Position numbers and translations under genes: made by a program. DNA of 64,000 nt from Polydactylus sextarius (lineage: Eukaryota > Chordata > Actinopteri > Polynemidae). The DNA lies in assembly GCA_016801845.1 (NCBI GenBank), contig CM028924.1, positions 10,846,825-10,910,824 of the forward strand, written 5' to 3'. How positions within the stretch are numbered: the stretch's first letter is position 1; each line of letters begins with the position of its first letter. Below are positions 1 through 9,948 of this stretch, piece after piece. Under the pieces are notes generated by a model. The model had not been told where the DNA came from, searched no databases, and was given only the letters and a program-made list of their open reading frames with translations.

Positions 1-69
1 GGAATTAAAGGTTTTAGTGAAATGGAAAAAAGGCAGGTTACAAATGGTTTCCAGGATTTTTGAGGTGAA

Positions 70-290
70 ACTCCAACCTCAGTATCCACAAACCAGAGGG
101 GCTCTCAGCAGCATTCAACCCCACTCGTGTGAATGCTTGGTTTGATAAATATCACAAACTAGTTGAGACACTGGGTTTAGAAAACAGATCATATCTGGAA
201 CTGTGACGAAGCAGGACTCCAAGAACACTTTCTCTCCACCATTGTAGTTGCTGAAGTTGGAACACCCTGTTTCGAGGTCAACTTAGGATT
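70..290 (+). mobile_element. Decayed pogo/Tigger-like DDE transposase fragment
   Basis: Read across two frames, this stretch encodes a peptide resembling the region of pogo/Tigger-type transposases around the first catalytic aspartate. One frame (about 95-195) gives an asparagine/tryptophan-rich piece with FNPTRVNAWFDKYH. A second frame (about 198-285) gives WNCDEAGLQEHF and AEVGTPCFEV, matching the family's W-N-x-D-E-x-G-L-Q pattern. A frameshift near 195 joins the two, so the copy is dead. The rest of the transposase is not visible. The family call is from motif memory. Confidence 0.55.
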
Positions 291-640
291 CTTTCATTTG
301 GCATCAAAAGGTGCCAGTGCAAGAAAATTAGGCAAATTGAAGAGGTGTCACTGGGGAGGGTGTGTAATTGACATGGAATGACCCAATAGGGTTCTAGCAA
401 CTCTGTTGCATGGAACCCTAATAATAATAACAACAACATACTTATCATTGATATCAGAGACCATAAATAATTGGCTGAATTAACATTTTTCAGTGACTTT
501 TTTTGGCGTCCTAGGCAACTGCCTATATGGCCTATGCCAAGAACTGGCTTTGGTCCCAATCATAAGAACACACAGCGTACAGCAGTGTCTGTGATGTACA
601 AATTCTAGGTAAATTTGGGAAATGTCAACTTCTCAACTAA
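291..640. other. Intergenic, nothing recognised
   Basis: AT-rich sequence with a short ATA/ACA-rich run near 420-440. A 93-codon minus-strand frame here has no recognisable motif. It is probably the edge of the transposon fragment plus neutral DNA. Confidence 0.4.
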
Positions 641-1075
641 CTTATTTATCCAGTTGACATATCTTGGCAACAGGTCAAATGACCTTCTCTATATTGGCAT
701 AAGCTCTATCCAGTCTTGATGTGTTAAAATTTAAAAATTAAAAACATGTTTGCAGCCTTTAAAGGCAGAACACTATTTTTGATAGATGACGATATGTTTA
801 AAACTTTGGGGGATAAGCATAGACATGTATTATGATGGAAAAAGAAGCTTTCTTTTGCTCTTTGTGTTTCATATCAGTGCAGATGTTGTCATGTTAATAA
901 CTCAGTGGCAGAGACAGAGAGCGCCCCCTGTCTGACACAGTTTAAATGAAGTTGAGTCAGAGTTTCGACTCAGTGTGGACGGTCTTATTGCCGTGGTGCA
1001 TACAGGATCCTGTGTTAACATGGGATCACTGATGATTAGTGTGTTTGGTGTCGTTGCACTGATCAGTTGGACACG
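640..1075 (+). repeat. Duplicated upstream block of a clade II OR gene
   Basis: This block is closely similar to 24050-24489 and, over its last 270 bases, to 16735-17003. All three lie directly before a clade II receptor start. Shared landmarks are the CTTGGCAACAGG segment, TTGGCATAAGCTCTATCC, and the AAGCTTTCTTTTGCTCTTTG run. In the other two copies a LINE remnant lies immediately before it; that LINE is absent here. Confidence 0.8.
885..965 (+). promoter_or_regulatory. Candidate OR promoter module with CTCF-like site
   Basis: Bases 917-936 contain GAGCGCCCCCTGTCTGAC, whose reverse strand fits the CTCF core (CAGGGGGCGC). It is followed by TTTAAATGAAGTTGAGTCAG. The arrangement matches the modules before the other two clade II genes and resembles the TTTAAA/GAAG/AGTTTCAG stretch found before the other receptors. 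Promoter function is inferred from position and conservation only. Confidence 0.45.
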
Positions 1076-2008
1076 ATGAGACAACGACTCATCATAAACT
1101 CGTCTCAGCTTCATCACTTCACCCTTGCTGCCTACTTTGACATTGGCATGTTTAAATATCTCTGCTTCATCGTCATCTTGTTGTTGTATGTTTTTATCAT
1201 TTTTGTCAACGTTCTACTGATCACAGTGATTTATATGAACAGAAACTTACATGAACCTATGTACCTGTTCCTGTGCAGCCTGTTTGTAAATGAACTGTAT
1301 GGTAGTACAGGGTTGTTTCCATCACTGCTGCGTAACATCCTCTCTGACAGTCACACTATTTCTCTGCCTCTTTGTTTCCTGCAGATTTTCATTGTTTATT
1401 CTTACGGTAGTGTTGAGTTTCTGAACTTGGCCGTCATGTCTTTTGATCGTTACCTCTCCATATGTCATCCTCTACAGTATAACACACGCATGACATATAA
1501 ACGTGTTGCTGTGCTGCTTGCTGTAACATGGCTGCCACCAATAATAGTCAACTTTCTGACACTGCCTCTGATCATTCGTCTGCAGTTCTGTGGAAACATC
1601 ATTAACAAAGTTTACTGCGACAACCACTCAGTGGTCAAACTGTCGTGTTTTGACACGACTATCAACAATGTGTACGGACTCATCATCAGTGCCATATCTG
1701 TGTTTGCGCCTCTAATTTTAATCCTTTACACCTACATGAGGATCCTAAAAGTGTGTTTCAATGGATCCTCACAGACCAGACAGAAAGCTGTCAGTACCTG
1801 CACACCTCACCTGGCTTCTCTCATCAACTTCACCTTCGGAGCCTGTTTTGAAATCTTACAGAGTAGGTTTAACATGAAACAAGTTCCTGATGTGCTACGT
1901 ATCATTTTATCATTATATTTCTTCACTTGTCCACCGATCTTCAACCCTGTGATGTATGGACTCAAACTGTCAAAGATCAGAGTGACATGCAAAAGTCTGA
2001 TGTTTTAA
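1076..2008 (+). CDS. Olfactory receptor, clade II, intact
   Basis: Odorant-binding rhodopsin-like GPCR, expected in the plasma membrane and cilia of olfactory neurons and signalling through a Golf-type G protein. The start is taken at the ATG at 1076. The frame stays open nine bases further 5' but only from a TTG codon. The 310-residue product has an N-glycosylation site NSS at 8-10, LHEPMY at 58-63, the conserved TM3 cysteine near 100, MSFDRY at 121-126 (SFDRY is unusual; most neighbours have SYDRY), KAVSTCTPH at 237-245 and NPVMYG at 290-295. Seven hydrophobic segments are visible. It is very similar to 17004-17936 and 24490-25422. It differs from them by, for example, DSH instead of DIH in the first extracellular loop. 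The family resembles teleost type I ORs often auto-named 'olfactory receptor 11A1-like'. Confidence 0.95.
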   Translation: MRQRLIINSSQLHHFTLAAYFDIGMFKYLCFIVILLLYVFIIFVNVLLITVIYMNRNLHEPMYLFLCSLFVNELYGSTGLFPSLLRNILSDSHTISLPLCFLQIFIVYSYGSVEFLNLAVMSFDRYLSICHPLQYNTRMTYKRVAVLLAVTWLPPIIVNFLTLPLIIRLQFCGNIINKVYCDNHSVVKLSCFDTTINNVYGLIISAISVFAPLILILYTYMRILKVCFNGSSQTRQKAVSTCTPHLASLINFTFGACFEILQSRFNMKQVPDVLRIILSLYFFTCPPIFNPVMYGLKLSKIRVTCKSLMF

Positions 2009-2522
2009 AAACATCTTGAATGTCCAACGCTTTTCTGTTCATGTGGAGTTATAAACACGGAGTTATGTCATAAACACGACACGTTGACACTCATGATGTT
2101 CCACAAATTTTTATTCACGTTTTTTTTCACGTGTGAACAAACCCTGCTTTAATGTTGCATATTCGGAGATCTGATTATTATAACAGTATAAAAGTACAAA
2201 CCTATATCATACATATATTAAGAAAGTGTGATATAAAACTGTTTTTTTTGTGTGCAAAAGAGGATCACATATAAATATTCATATAGACAGATACTTTATA
2301 CATTAATGGTCAAACATTCTGAACTTTAACTTTGATACTGAATTTGAATGAATTCAAATTGAAATTAAAATGACTGAATTTTGTCAAAGATTCATAAAGT
2401 TAACATTGTTATTATTCTCTGTGATCATTGCAAAATATCTGTTTTTTTATTATCAGATTTTACAAAACTTCAACAAATATTTCAACTTCAGAAATAAATT
2501 AATATAAACAATATCTAAATAT
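2009..2522 (+). other. 3' flank of the clade II receptor
   Basis: AT-rich flank, alignable with 17937-18537. The first 150 bases also match 25423-25585. No gene seen. Confidence 0.7.
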
Positions 2523-2949
2523 TAAAATTAATATCAATAGAAGTGCTGTCAGTCGATTAAAATATTTAATCGCGATTAATCTCATGAGCGTCATCATTAA
2601 CTCGTGATTAATTGCAAATTAATCACACATTTTTATCTATTCTAAATGTCTTTTGGACATGGCAAGTGCAATTGCTTTGTGCAAATGTTTTTTTTTTTTT
2701 TTTTTTATTGCAAACCACAACTACATGTTGTGTTACAGCCATTCAAAGTCTGAAGCGACAAAGTAACACTATCAATAAAAAAAAAAGGAAAAACTTCCAG
2801 TTTACTAACGTTACTAGCAGTGGCCACAGCTTATGAAAAAACTGCAAGTTCACTAGGTCACAAAGAGCGTTCATCTTGCAATAAAAAAAAATGCTGTTAA
2901 AATTGTTTTGCGTTAACGTGTTAATAACGTGATATTTTTGACAGCACTA
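2523..2949. mobile_element. Non-autonomous hAT-like element (MITE)
   Basis: The ends carry inverted repeats TAGAAGTGCTGTCA (2538-2551) and TGACAGCACTA (2939-2949). The interior has the TTTAATCGCGATTAATC sequence common in fish MITEs. Eight-base direct repeats CTAAATAT lie at 2515-2522 and 2950-2957. The paralogous flank of the 17004 receptor has one uninterrupted CTAAATATACC at 18530-18540, which is an empty site. There is no coding capacity. An extra 18 bases between the left repeat and the recognisable terminus are unexplained. Confidence 0.75.
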
Positions 2950-2957
2950 CTAAATAT

Positions 2958-3862
2958 ACCTATGAAGAAATAATGAAAACAATTTTTTTTTTTTTTTTTA
3001 GATTCCTTGTTTTCTATAAAAACATTCAGTAATTTCTTAGTTTAAGGCAAAATCAGCATCTCATTTACAAAACTCACATTATTTGAAGATAAATTATCTT
3101 CATATATGAAAAATTTTCTAATGTTTATTGAGGACATTGCAGGCAGAAATAATGAATGTTTCAAACAAAAGCAGAGGTTTTGTACAGACACTCAGACAGT
3201 TGATGAAAATCTTATGAATAAAAATATTTTAAAAATATTTTTATTTATAAAATATTATGAATAAAGTCTTGATTTATATGTGGATACATTCTTTCTCCAT
3301 TTCTAATTTTTTAGTTTAAAACATTTATGGTCAAACAAACATTCTATAACTTCACTTTTGATACTTTGAATTTTGTCCATGATTATGAAAAAAAAGTGAA
3401 TAAATCATTTTGTTCTTACATCACTTTTTCCAACTGAACAGACTCTGATCTGAATACAAGTAACATCTAAATATAACTGAACTATGACTAAATTTTCTTG
3501 TTTTCTAGAAACAAATCATTCATCGGATTTGTTAGTTTGACACTCTGTACTTTTACAGTTTAACTTTTACAGTTAAACAAATGCTTTGTAGTTTTTGATA
3601 CTTTTATTTTGCTGATGATTGATAACGTAATAAAAAAAACATCACTTATGTGAAAATATTAGATTTTTTATTGAAGATGTTAGACCAGAACCATCAACAC
3701 AGGCCTTGTGTACAAACACAGAGAGTTGATATAAATAATACTCAAATATAAATAGGAATGAAACTTATTTTCCATATAAAACATTGATCTCGTTTCTCAG
3801 TTTGACACAAAGCCATCATTTCATTCAGATTTGTCTACTCTGAATACAGTTCACAGTTCTCA
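2958..3862 (-). other. 3' flank of the minus-strand receptor
   Basis: Contains the 3' side of the gene at 3863-4789, including a reverse-strand AATAAA at 3667-3672. Most of it is an inverted copy of the sequence downstream of the 7628 and 12279 receptors (8555-9180). It has no gene of its own. Confidence 0.7.
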
Positions 3863-4789
3863 TCAGTCAGTGTCTGACATCAGACTTTTAACTTTAAGTC
3901 GTATTTTGGACAGATTGAGTCCGTACATCACAGGGTTAAACAGTGGCTGGACCGTCAACCAGTACAGAGATAAAAAGATTCTCATCATGTTGGGGACACT
4001 TTTCATATCAAACCTGCTCTGTAACAACTCGAAACTGGCTCCGAAGGTGAAGTTAAAGATGGAGGCCAGGTGAGGTGTGCAGGTACTGACAGCTTTCTGT
4101 CTGGTCTGTGTGGATCCTCTGAAACACACCAGCAGGATTTTCATGTAGGCAAATATAATGAAAACTAAACAACCTAAGATGGTACCGAACGAGCAAATGA
4201 GACCATACATGTTCACAAAACGAGTATCTGAGCAGGCAAGTTTCACAACAGAGTGACTGTCACAGTAAACTTTATGAATGATGTTCCTACATTGATTTGA
4301 CTGGGAGTGTAAATATATTACAAGTATACAAGCAAGCAGAGGAAACAACCAGGTCACTGCAATCAGTTTGGTGATCTTACTAGATGTCATACGTGTGTTA
4401 TACTGCAGAGGATGACAGATGGCCAGATATCTATCATAAGACATGGCTGCTAAACTGAAATACTCTACAGCTCCGTAAGTATGCACACAATAAATCTGTA
4501 GAAAACAGAACGAAGCAGAAACAGTGTGAATGTCAGAGAGGATGTGAAGCAGCAGGGATGGTAACAACCCTGTACTACCATACACTTCATTTACAAACAG
4601 GCTGCACAGGAACATGTACATAGGTTCATGTAAGCTTCTGTTCATACAGATAACTACTATCAACAGCACATTAATGCCAACAGTAATAATATATAACAAC
4701 AAAACAACCACAAAGAACAAGTATTTCAAGGATCCAGTGTCAACGTAGGCAGCAAACGTGAAATATGAAACCTGAGTAAAGTTCGTCAT
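3863..4789 (-). CDS. Olfactory receptor, clade I, intact
   Basis: Rhodopsin-like odorant receptor of 308 residues. The ATG at 4789 follows the AAGGATC context seen before all clade I starts. NFT glycosylation site at 3-5, LHEPMY 53-58, TM3 cysteine 95, MSYDRY 116-121, extracellular loop 2 cysteines 167, 176 and 186, FAYMKIL in TM5 near 213, KAVSTCTPH 232-240, NPVMYG 285-290. From about residue 116 onward it is almost identical to the products of 7628 and 12279. Residues 57-100 are instead closer to clade III (CSLFVNE, LHILSDIHTVSASFCFLQI), so it looks like a conversion mosaic. It is the only surviving minus-strand clade I gene and lies head-to-head with the gene at 7628. Confidence 0.95.
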   Translation of the reverse strand: MTNFTQVSYFTFAAYVDTGSLKYLFFVVVLLLYIITVGINVLLIVVICMNRSLHEPMYMFLCSLFVNEVYGSTGLLPSLLLHILSDIHTVSASFCFLQIYCVHTYGAVEYFSLAAMSYDRYLAICHPLQYNTRMTSSKITKLIAVTWLFPLLACILVIYLHSQSNQCRNIIHKVYCDSHSVVKLACSDTRFVNMYGLICSFGTILGCLVFIIFAYMKILLVCFRGSTQTRQKAVSTCTPHLASIFNFTFGASFELLQSRFDMKSVPNMMRIFLSLYWLTVQPLFNPVMYGLNLSKIRLKVKSLMSDTD

Positions 4790-5261
4790 GATCCTTAAAA
4801 TGAAAGTGGTTTAAAAGATAAACATTTAGGTAAATAATTATTAGTGACAGTATGCCTCAGACAATCACCAAACATTACCAGCTCACTGGCTCAGACACAG
4901 GAAACATTAGTTTTAGACATTGTGTGAATCCTGACATTGATATTTAACCTGTGACTTTATCATCAACTCTGCTGTGAACACAAAACAACAATGCTACTTT
5001 TTGTTAAAGGTTTGTAAAAAATTAACCAGTTTCACTTCTGACTTGTTTGACACAATATTCAGCTGAAACATGAAACAGACATGAACCAATGTAGTGACAC
5101 TAAACAACTTCATCATCAGGCAAACAGATGTAACAACCACTGCTAAGTTCACCATTCCCTTCACAAAGTCACAGTGAAGCTTTGGCTAAAAGTGATACAT
5201 GTGACATGGTGTAAATATGAGCATCCACTTGTGGTCCTGCTGTGTCTGGGAGTGTAATATT

Positions 5262-5337
5262 ACTGAGCTGAAACTCTGCTAACTTTGTCTCAAAGTGTAA
5301 AGACAAAGGACACCTACAGCAGCGTCACCTCATTATC
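5262..5337 (-). promoter_or_regulatory. Candidate OR promoter module
   Basis: On the minus strand it reads GATAATGAGGTGACGCTGCTG, a spacer with CTTTACACTTTGAG, then AGCAGAGTTTCAGCTCAG. It lies about 475-550 bases before the ATG at 4789. The same order of elements occurs before the other receptors. Confidence 0.5.
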
Positions 5338-5429
5338 AAACTGACTCATGTTTAATTTATGTCTGCAAACAGGAAAGCTCTGAAGGCAGATACCTGGAAA
5401 GGGTAAACCCCCAACCCTGACCCCAACTG

Positions 5430-6500
5430 TTGAACTGTGGTACTCCTTGGGCCTCAGGCTCCAGGGAACTTTCCATGTATCCAGAAACTGTTGGAGGCAG
5501 AGTTTCATACTGAATAATATGTTAATCATTGAAGCATCCATCCATCCATCTTCTAACCCTTTATTCCGCACTGGGGGTCAGGGTCAGCAAGTCTATCCCA
5601 GCTGGTAATGGGCAAAGGCAGGGTACACCCTGGACAGTCGCCAGCTTGTTGCAGGCCCCATATACAGACAACCATTCATTGGACCAATGAAACATAACTG
5701 GGTTTCATATTTTATCTAGATTAGTTGTCTCCTAACCTTTGGACTGTTGTATGCTACAGAAGAAGGCCTAAGCGGACATGGGAGCAGATGAACTGAAGTA
5801 GATGACTAAGATGGGTAGGTGGAGGGGACCTGGTGGATGGAATCAGAGTAGAGCTGGGGGAGTCAAAGGGACCAGACCAGAGTGTTACCAGAATTTGAAC
5901 TGGCCGTGGCAGCTAGCAGCAGCTGAGCTACTGCTGAGGAGACTGGCAATGTATGGATGGACAGGTATAGATAGATGAATCCACTGCTGCTGGGCAGCTG
6001 TGATTCCACTCTGGGAATAACCAAGAAGACCACATAACACTTCTCGGAGTGGGAGCCAATAGGCCAAGGACAGGAACTGGCACCAGAGAGGCCTTCCTCC
6101 AGCAGCACAACCTGATTTGGGTCCAATTGAGAATGCACGATCTTACAGGCTCTTCTGGTCCCAAATTGAGTACACATCCTGAACCTGCCCAAGGTTTAAG
6201 GAACCTTGGAGCCAAATTCTTAAGCCGGTACCTTTCCGACAACCCCACTATGGATCTCTCCTCCAGACCCCATCCATCCGCATGTCACAGGCTTGATTCA
6301 TGATATATTTGCCTGATGCCTCCTGTGCAGTCCAATGATGTGTACGGAATAAGGGCCAAAGGCATTAAGCTAGCCATCACCTGTCATTCTTTAATGGGTG
6401 AGGGTTAGGGGAAGAAAATTGAGGTTGTCTCTGAAATCTGCTCCCTTGTACATTTACAGGGACCTTTCCAAGGATTTGGTCAAGGGACAACAAATCTAGT
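5430..6500. repeat. Segmental duplicate of 19430-20360
   Basis: Both copies run from a CAGGCTCC-GGGAACTTTCC segment through a reverse-oriented SINE-like piece and the GGCCGTGGCAGC segment to AACCCAGT-CTTC. Part of it (about 5780-5890) also occurs inverted at 25900-26060 and 35530-35690. Open frames inside are short, overlapping on both strands, and have no motif. The block separates the inverted and direct clade I genes in both locations. Confidence 0.75.
5537..5685 (-). mobile_element. SINE-like interspersed repeat, 3' part
   Basis: Begins with the CATCCATCCATCC tail and continues with CCCAGCTGGTAATGGGC and GGGTACACCCTGGACAGTCG. This is the reverse complement of the 3' half of the element seen complete at 48745-49061. 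The 5' head is missing. Confidence 0.65.
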
Positions 6501-6702
6501 TTAGGTATGAAACCCAGTGCTTCGGTATTGCTCAAACAGTTTCTTTGGTCCAAAGAATAAATTATCCTTCAGTCTGGAACTCTGCTTCCAGCAGGTTCTG
6601 GATGCATGGAAAGTTCCCAGGTTCTGGCCCATAGGCCTTTTTTGTAGTGTACCACAGTTCAACAGTTGGGGTCAAGGTTGGGATTTAGCCTTTCCAGTTA
6701 TC

Positions 6703-7218
6703 TGTCATGTCCAAGAAAAAGTGTTAAGTTAATTTATTGGGTGTTGTCCTGTGTCTATGTTGGCTGGTGATTTCTTGTTTTATTTTGAAAGTCAAACTCC
6801 CCTCTCATTTCAGGTCACTTGCACTTCCTCGTGTGCCACCTGTGTTATCCCTGATTCCTGATTGTGTCCGTCTGTTCCCCATTAACCTCATGTGCTCAAG
6901 TAGGCTGCGTCCCACTTTGTCCCGTGCCAGTTTGTCTTTTGTCAGACAACCAGGGCTTTGTCCCTTGTCAGGTCTTGCCGTTCCGATTCCTCGTTCTAAA
7001 GTCACTAATGTTTTTTTCCTTTTCATAGTCTAGCCTCCCTAAGAGTGATTTTCTATTAAGCTTTTCTTCTTTTATTCTATCCTTAGTTTTGTGATGTTTT
7101 GAGTTCTGAGATTAGTGACTTTTATTTTGTTTGTTTAATAAACCTTTATTTTGTAAGTTGGAGTCTGTGGTCTGTGGAGTTGTGCTTTTGGGTTCGGGTC
7201 CATGGTTCGGTTGTGACA
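6703..7218 (+). mobile_element. Solo LTR, copy A
   Basis: Begins TGTCATGTCC and ends GGTTGTGACA, so it has TG...CA ends with short inverted termini. It contains AATAAA at 7137-7142. It interrupts a sequence that is uninterrupted upstream of other clade I genes (CCAGGTATCTGCC near 26314 and 35942). Flanking bases TTATC and GTATC give a five-base target duplication with one mismatch. No internal coding region remains. The orientation matches the receptor downstream. Confidence 0.75.
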
Positions 7219-7627
7219 GTATCTTCAGCCTTCAGAGCTTTCCTGATAGCAGCCTCATATTCACACCATGTCACACTTTATTTGTCACTTTTAGCCAAAG
7301 CTCCAGTGTGACTGTGTGAAGGAAATGGTGAACTTAGCAATGGTTATTAAATGTGTTTGCCTGATAATGAAGTTGTTTAGTGTCACTAGATTGGATCATG
7401 TCTGTTTCATGTTTCAACTGAATATTGAGTCAAACAGGTCAGAACTGAAACTGGTTAATTTTTTACAAACCTTTAACAAAAGAGTGCATCACTGTTGTTT
7501 TGTGTTCAACTGTTTCCTGTGTCTTAGCTAGTGAGCTGGTGTGTTTGGTGTTTGAGGTATATTGACACTGACAGTTATTTACCTATATTTACCTATTATC
7601 TTTTAAACCACTTTAACTCAAAGGATC
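7219..7627 (+). promoter_or_regulatory. Upstream region of the 7628 receptor, module deleted
   Basis: Compared with 20521-21114, this region joins GATAGCAGCC directly to TCATATTCACACC, losing the 145 bases (20547-20691) that hold the shared OR promoter module. It also lacks about 62 bases present at about 12097-12158, including the TTTTGTGTTCACAG acceptor-like site. A substitute acceptor-like CCTGTGTCTTAG is present near 7515-7528. Confidence 0.65.
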
Positions 7628-8554
7628 ATGACGAACTTTACTCAGGTTTCATATTTCATGTTTGCTGCCTACATTGACACTGGATCCTTTAAATACTTGT
7701 TCTTTGTGGTTGTTTTGTTGTTTTATATAATTACTGTTGGCATTAACATGCTGCTGATAGTGATCATCTGTGTGAACAGAAGCTTACATGAACCTATGTA
7801 TGTGTTCCTGTGCAACTTGTTGGTAAATGAACTGTATGGTAGTGTAGGGTTGTTACCATCTTTGCTGGTTCAGATTCTTTCTGACATTCACACTGTTTCT
7901 CTGCCTGTTTGTTTCCTGCAGATTTACTGTGTGCACACATATGGTGGTGTTGAATATTTGAGTTTAGCCATCATGTCTTACGACAGATATCTGGCCATCT
8001 GTCATCCTCTGCAGTATAACACACGTATGACATCTAGTAAGATCACCAAACTGATTGCAGTGACCTGGTTGTTTCCTCTGCTTGCTTGTATCTTTGTAAT
8101 ATATTTACACTCCCAGTCAAACCAATGTAGGAACATCATTCATAAAGTTTACTGTGACAGTCACTCTGTTGTGAAACTTGCCTGCTCAGATACTCGTTTT
8201 GTGAACATCTATGGTCTCATCTGCTCATTCGGTACCATCTTGGGTTGTTTGGTTTTCATTATATTTGCCTACATGAAAATCCTGCTGGTGTGTTTCAGAG
8301 GATCCACACAGACCAGACAGAAAGCTGTCAGTACCTGCACACCTCACCTGGCCTCCATCTTTAACTTCACCTTCGGAGCCAGTTTCGAGTTGTTACAGAG
8401 CAGGTTTGATATGAAAAGTGTCCCCAACATGATGAGAATCTTTTTATCTCTGTACTGGTTGACGGCCCAGCCACTGTTTAACCCTGTGATGTACGGACTC
8501 AATCTGTCCAAAATACGACTTAAAGTTAAAAGTCTGATGTCAGACACTGACTGA
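7628..8554 (+). CDS. Olfactory receptor, clade I, intact (tandem copy A)
   Basis: 308-residue rhodopsin-like odorant receptor with the ATG in an AAGGATC context. NFT 3-5, LHEPMY 53-58, MSYDRY 116-121, KAVSTCTPH 232-240, NPVMYG 285-290 and a SDTD tail are all present. It is nearly identical to the product of 12279-13205. From residue 116 on it is also nearly identical to the head-to-head gene 3863-4789. An AATAAA signal lies at 8740-8745. The frame is intact, but the usual upstream module is deleted and a solo LTR sits about 410 bases before the ATG, so expression may differ from its paralogs. Confidence 0.95.
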   Translation: MTNFTQVSYFMFAAYIDTGSFKYLFFVVVLLFYIITVGINMLLIVIICVNRSLHEPMYVFLCNLLVNELYGSVGLLPSLLVQILSDIHTVSLPVCFLQIYCVHTYGGVEYLSLAIMSYDRYLAICHPLQYNTRMTSSKITKLIAVTWLFPLLACIFVIYLHSQSNQCRNIIHKVYCDSHSVVKLACSDTRFVNIYGLICSFGTILGCLVFIIFAYMKILLVCFRGSTQTRQKAVSTCTPHLASIFNFTFGASFELLQSRFDMKSVPNMMRIFLSLYWLTAQPLFNPVMYGLNLSKIRLKVKSLMSDTD

Positions 8555-9186
8555 TGAGAACTGTGAACTGTATTCAGAGTAGACAAATCTGAATGAAATG
8601 ATGGCTTTGTGTCAAACTAAGAAACAAGATGAATGTTTTATATGGAAATTAAGATTCATTCCTATTTATATTTGAGTATTATTTATATCAACTCTCTGTG
8701 TTTCTACACAAGGCCTGTGTTTCTGGGTTTAACATTTTCAATAAAAAATCTAATATTTTCACATAAGTGATGTTTTTTTGTCTTCAGAGACTGTAAGAGA
8801 GTAATAATCATGTCAATACTCAGATTCATTTCTTTTGGAGAAATGATGTAAAAACAAAACTGGACAAAATGTTTTTACTGACTTTTTTTTTATTATATCA
8901 ATCGTCAGCAAAATAAAAGTATAAAAAAGTACAAAACCTTTGTTTAACTGTAAAGGTTCAGAGTGTCAAACTAAGAAACCAGATAAATGATTTTTTCTAG
9001 AAAACAAGAGAATTTAGTCATAGTTCAGTTATATTTAGATGTTACTTGTATTCAGATCAGAGTCTGTTCAGTTGGAAAAAGTGATGTAAGAACAAAATGA
9101 TTTTCTTTTCATAATCATGGACAAAATTCAAAGTATCAAAAGTAAAATTATAGAATGTTTGTTTGACCATAAATGCACAGTGTTTT

Positions 9187-9525
9187 ATGGTAGTACAGGT
9201 TTGTTGCCATCTTGTTCCTGGTTCAGATTCTTTCTGACATTCACACTGTATCTCTGCTTGTTTGTTTCCTGCAGGTTTACTTTGTGCACACTTATGGTGG
9301 TGTTGATTATTTGAGTTTAGTCATCATGTCTTACGACAGATATGTGGCCATGTGTCATCCTCTGCAGTATAGCACATATGAGGCATCTAGTAAGATCACC
9401 AAACTGATTGCTGCGATCTGGTTGTTTCCTCTGGTTACTTGTATCCTTGCAAATTTTACTGTGACAATCACTCTGTTGTGAAACTCACAAGCTCAAAATT
9501 ATTTGCCCTGTTCATGATGTTCTGA
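9187..9525 (+). pseudogene. Olfactory receptor central fragment, copy A
   Basis: Homology to clade I receptors starts abruptly at TATGGTAGTACAGG (about residue 70, start of TM3 region) and ends near residue 184 in extracellular loop 2. The N-terminus, TM1-2 and everything after TM4/EL2 are missing. MSYDRYVAMC is still readable. A 46-base deletion at about 9442, relative to copy B, removes part of loop 2 and shifts the frame. A missing base in CTTTCTGACATT near 9230 also breaks the frame. The fragment lies within sequence that otherwise matches the 3' flank of clade I genes. Confidence 0.85.
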
Positions 9526-9947
9526 CTACAAAAGGTGTGTGTCTTTAACAGAAAAAGGCAGGAAATTAACAACAATCACAATCAGCTTCCAACAGTAGCA
9601 CAATGCCAGAGCACCAGTCTTTTTTTACCTAAATGATAAGATTTTGTCTCCAGAAAACTTTGGTTGGTAGAAGGCTTGCCCCAAGTTAACATGCTGACAA
9701 GCATGTCCTTTCTGTGTAGGCAGTCCTTACATATTATAGATTTCAAATACAACCCAAGTAAACTTTTGGCACGTTTGACCCAGGGGTGATGCAAATGTCA
9801 GAGGTCTTTGCATCCTGTCTGTGTCAAAAATGTTACCTGTTAATTGATTAAGCCGTGTGTGTGTGTGTTTCAAAAAAGCTTCATTTAACTTACTTCAGGT
9901 TTAACTCACATTTACTAATAAATATATACACCAAGATAATAATTTTC

Positions 9948-9948
<1 letters not shown>

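Noticed and set aside
278..559. 93-codon minus-strand frame with a leucine-rich hydrophobic run
   Set aside because: The run comes from an AAT/ACA-rich stretch on the other strand. No homologous feature, and it borders a decayed transposase.
1067..1075. Extra three codons before the clade II ATG
   Set aside because: The open frame begins with TTG. The first ATG is at 1076, and likewise at 17004 and 24490.
1807..1992. Antisense open frames of 61-80 codons over the 3' end of nearly every receptor (for example 1807-1992, 3831-4073, 8344-8586, 12995-13237, 17735-17920)
   Set aside because: They mirror the conserved sense codons of TM6-TM7 and recur only because the genes are paralogs. No independent motif or start conservation.
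5863..6303. Several overlapping frames on both strands
   Set aside because: They lie in a duplicated intergenic block, and the frames are not kept in the copy at 19845-20217.
7099..7531. Plus-strand frames between the LTR and the receptor
   Set aside because: They run through LTR end and upstream DNA, have no motif, and the tandem copy changes the frame.
9582..9794. 70-76 codon minus frames in both tandem copies
   Set aside because: Preserved only because the copies are recent. No domain, and the C-terminus differs by frameshift.
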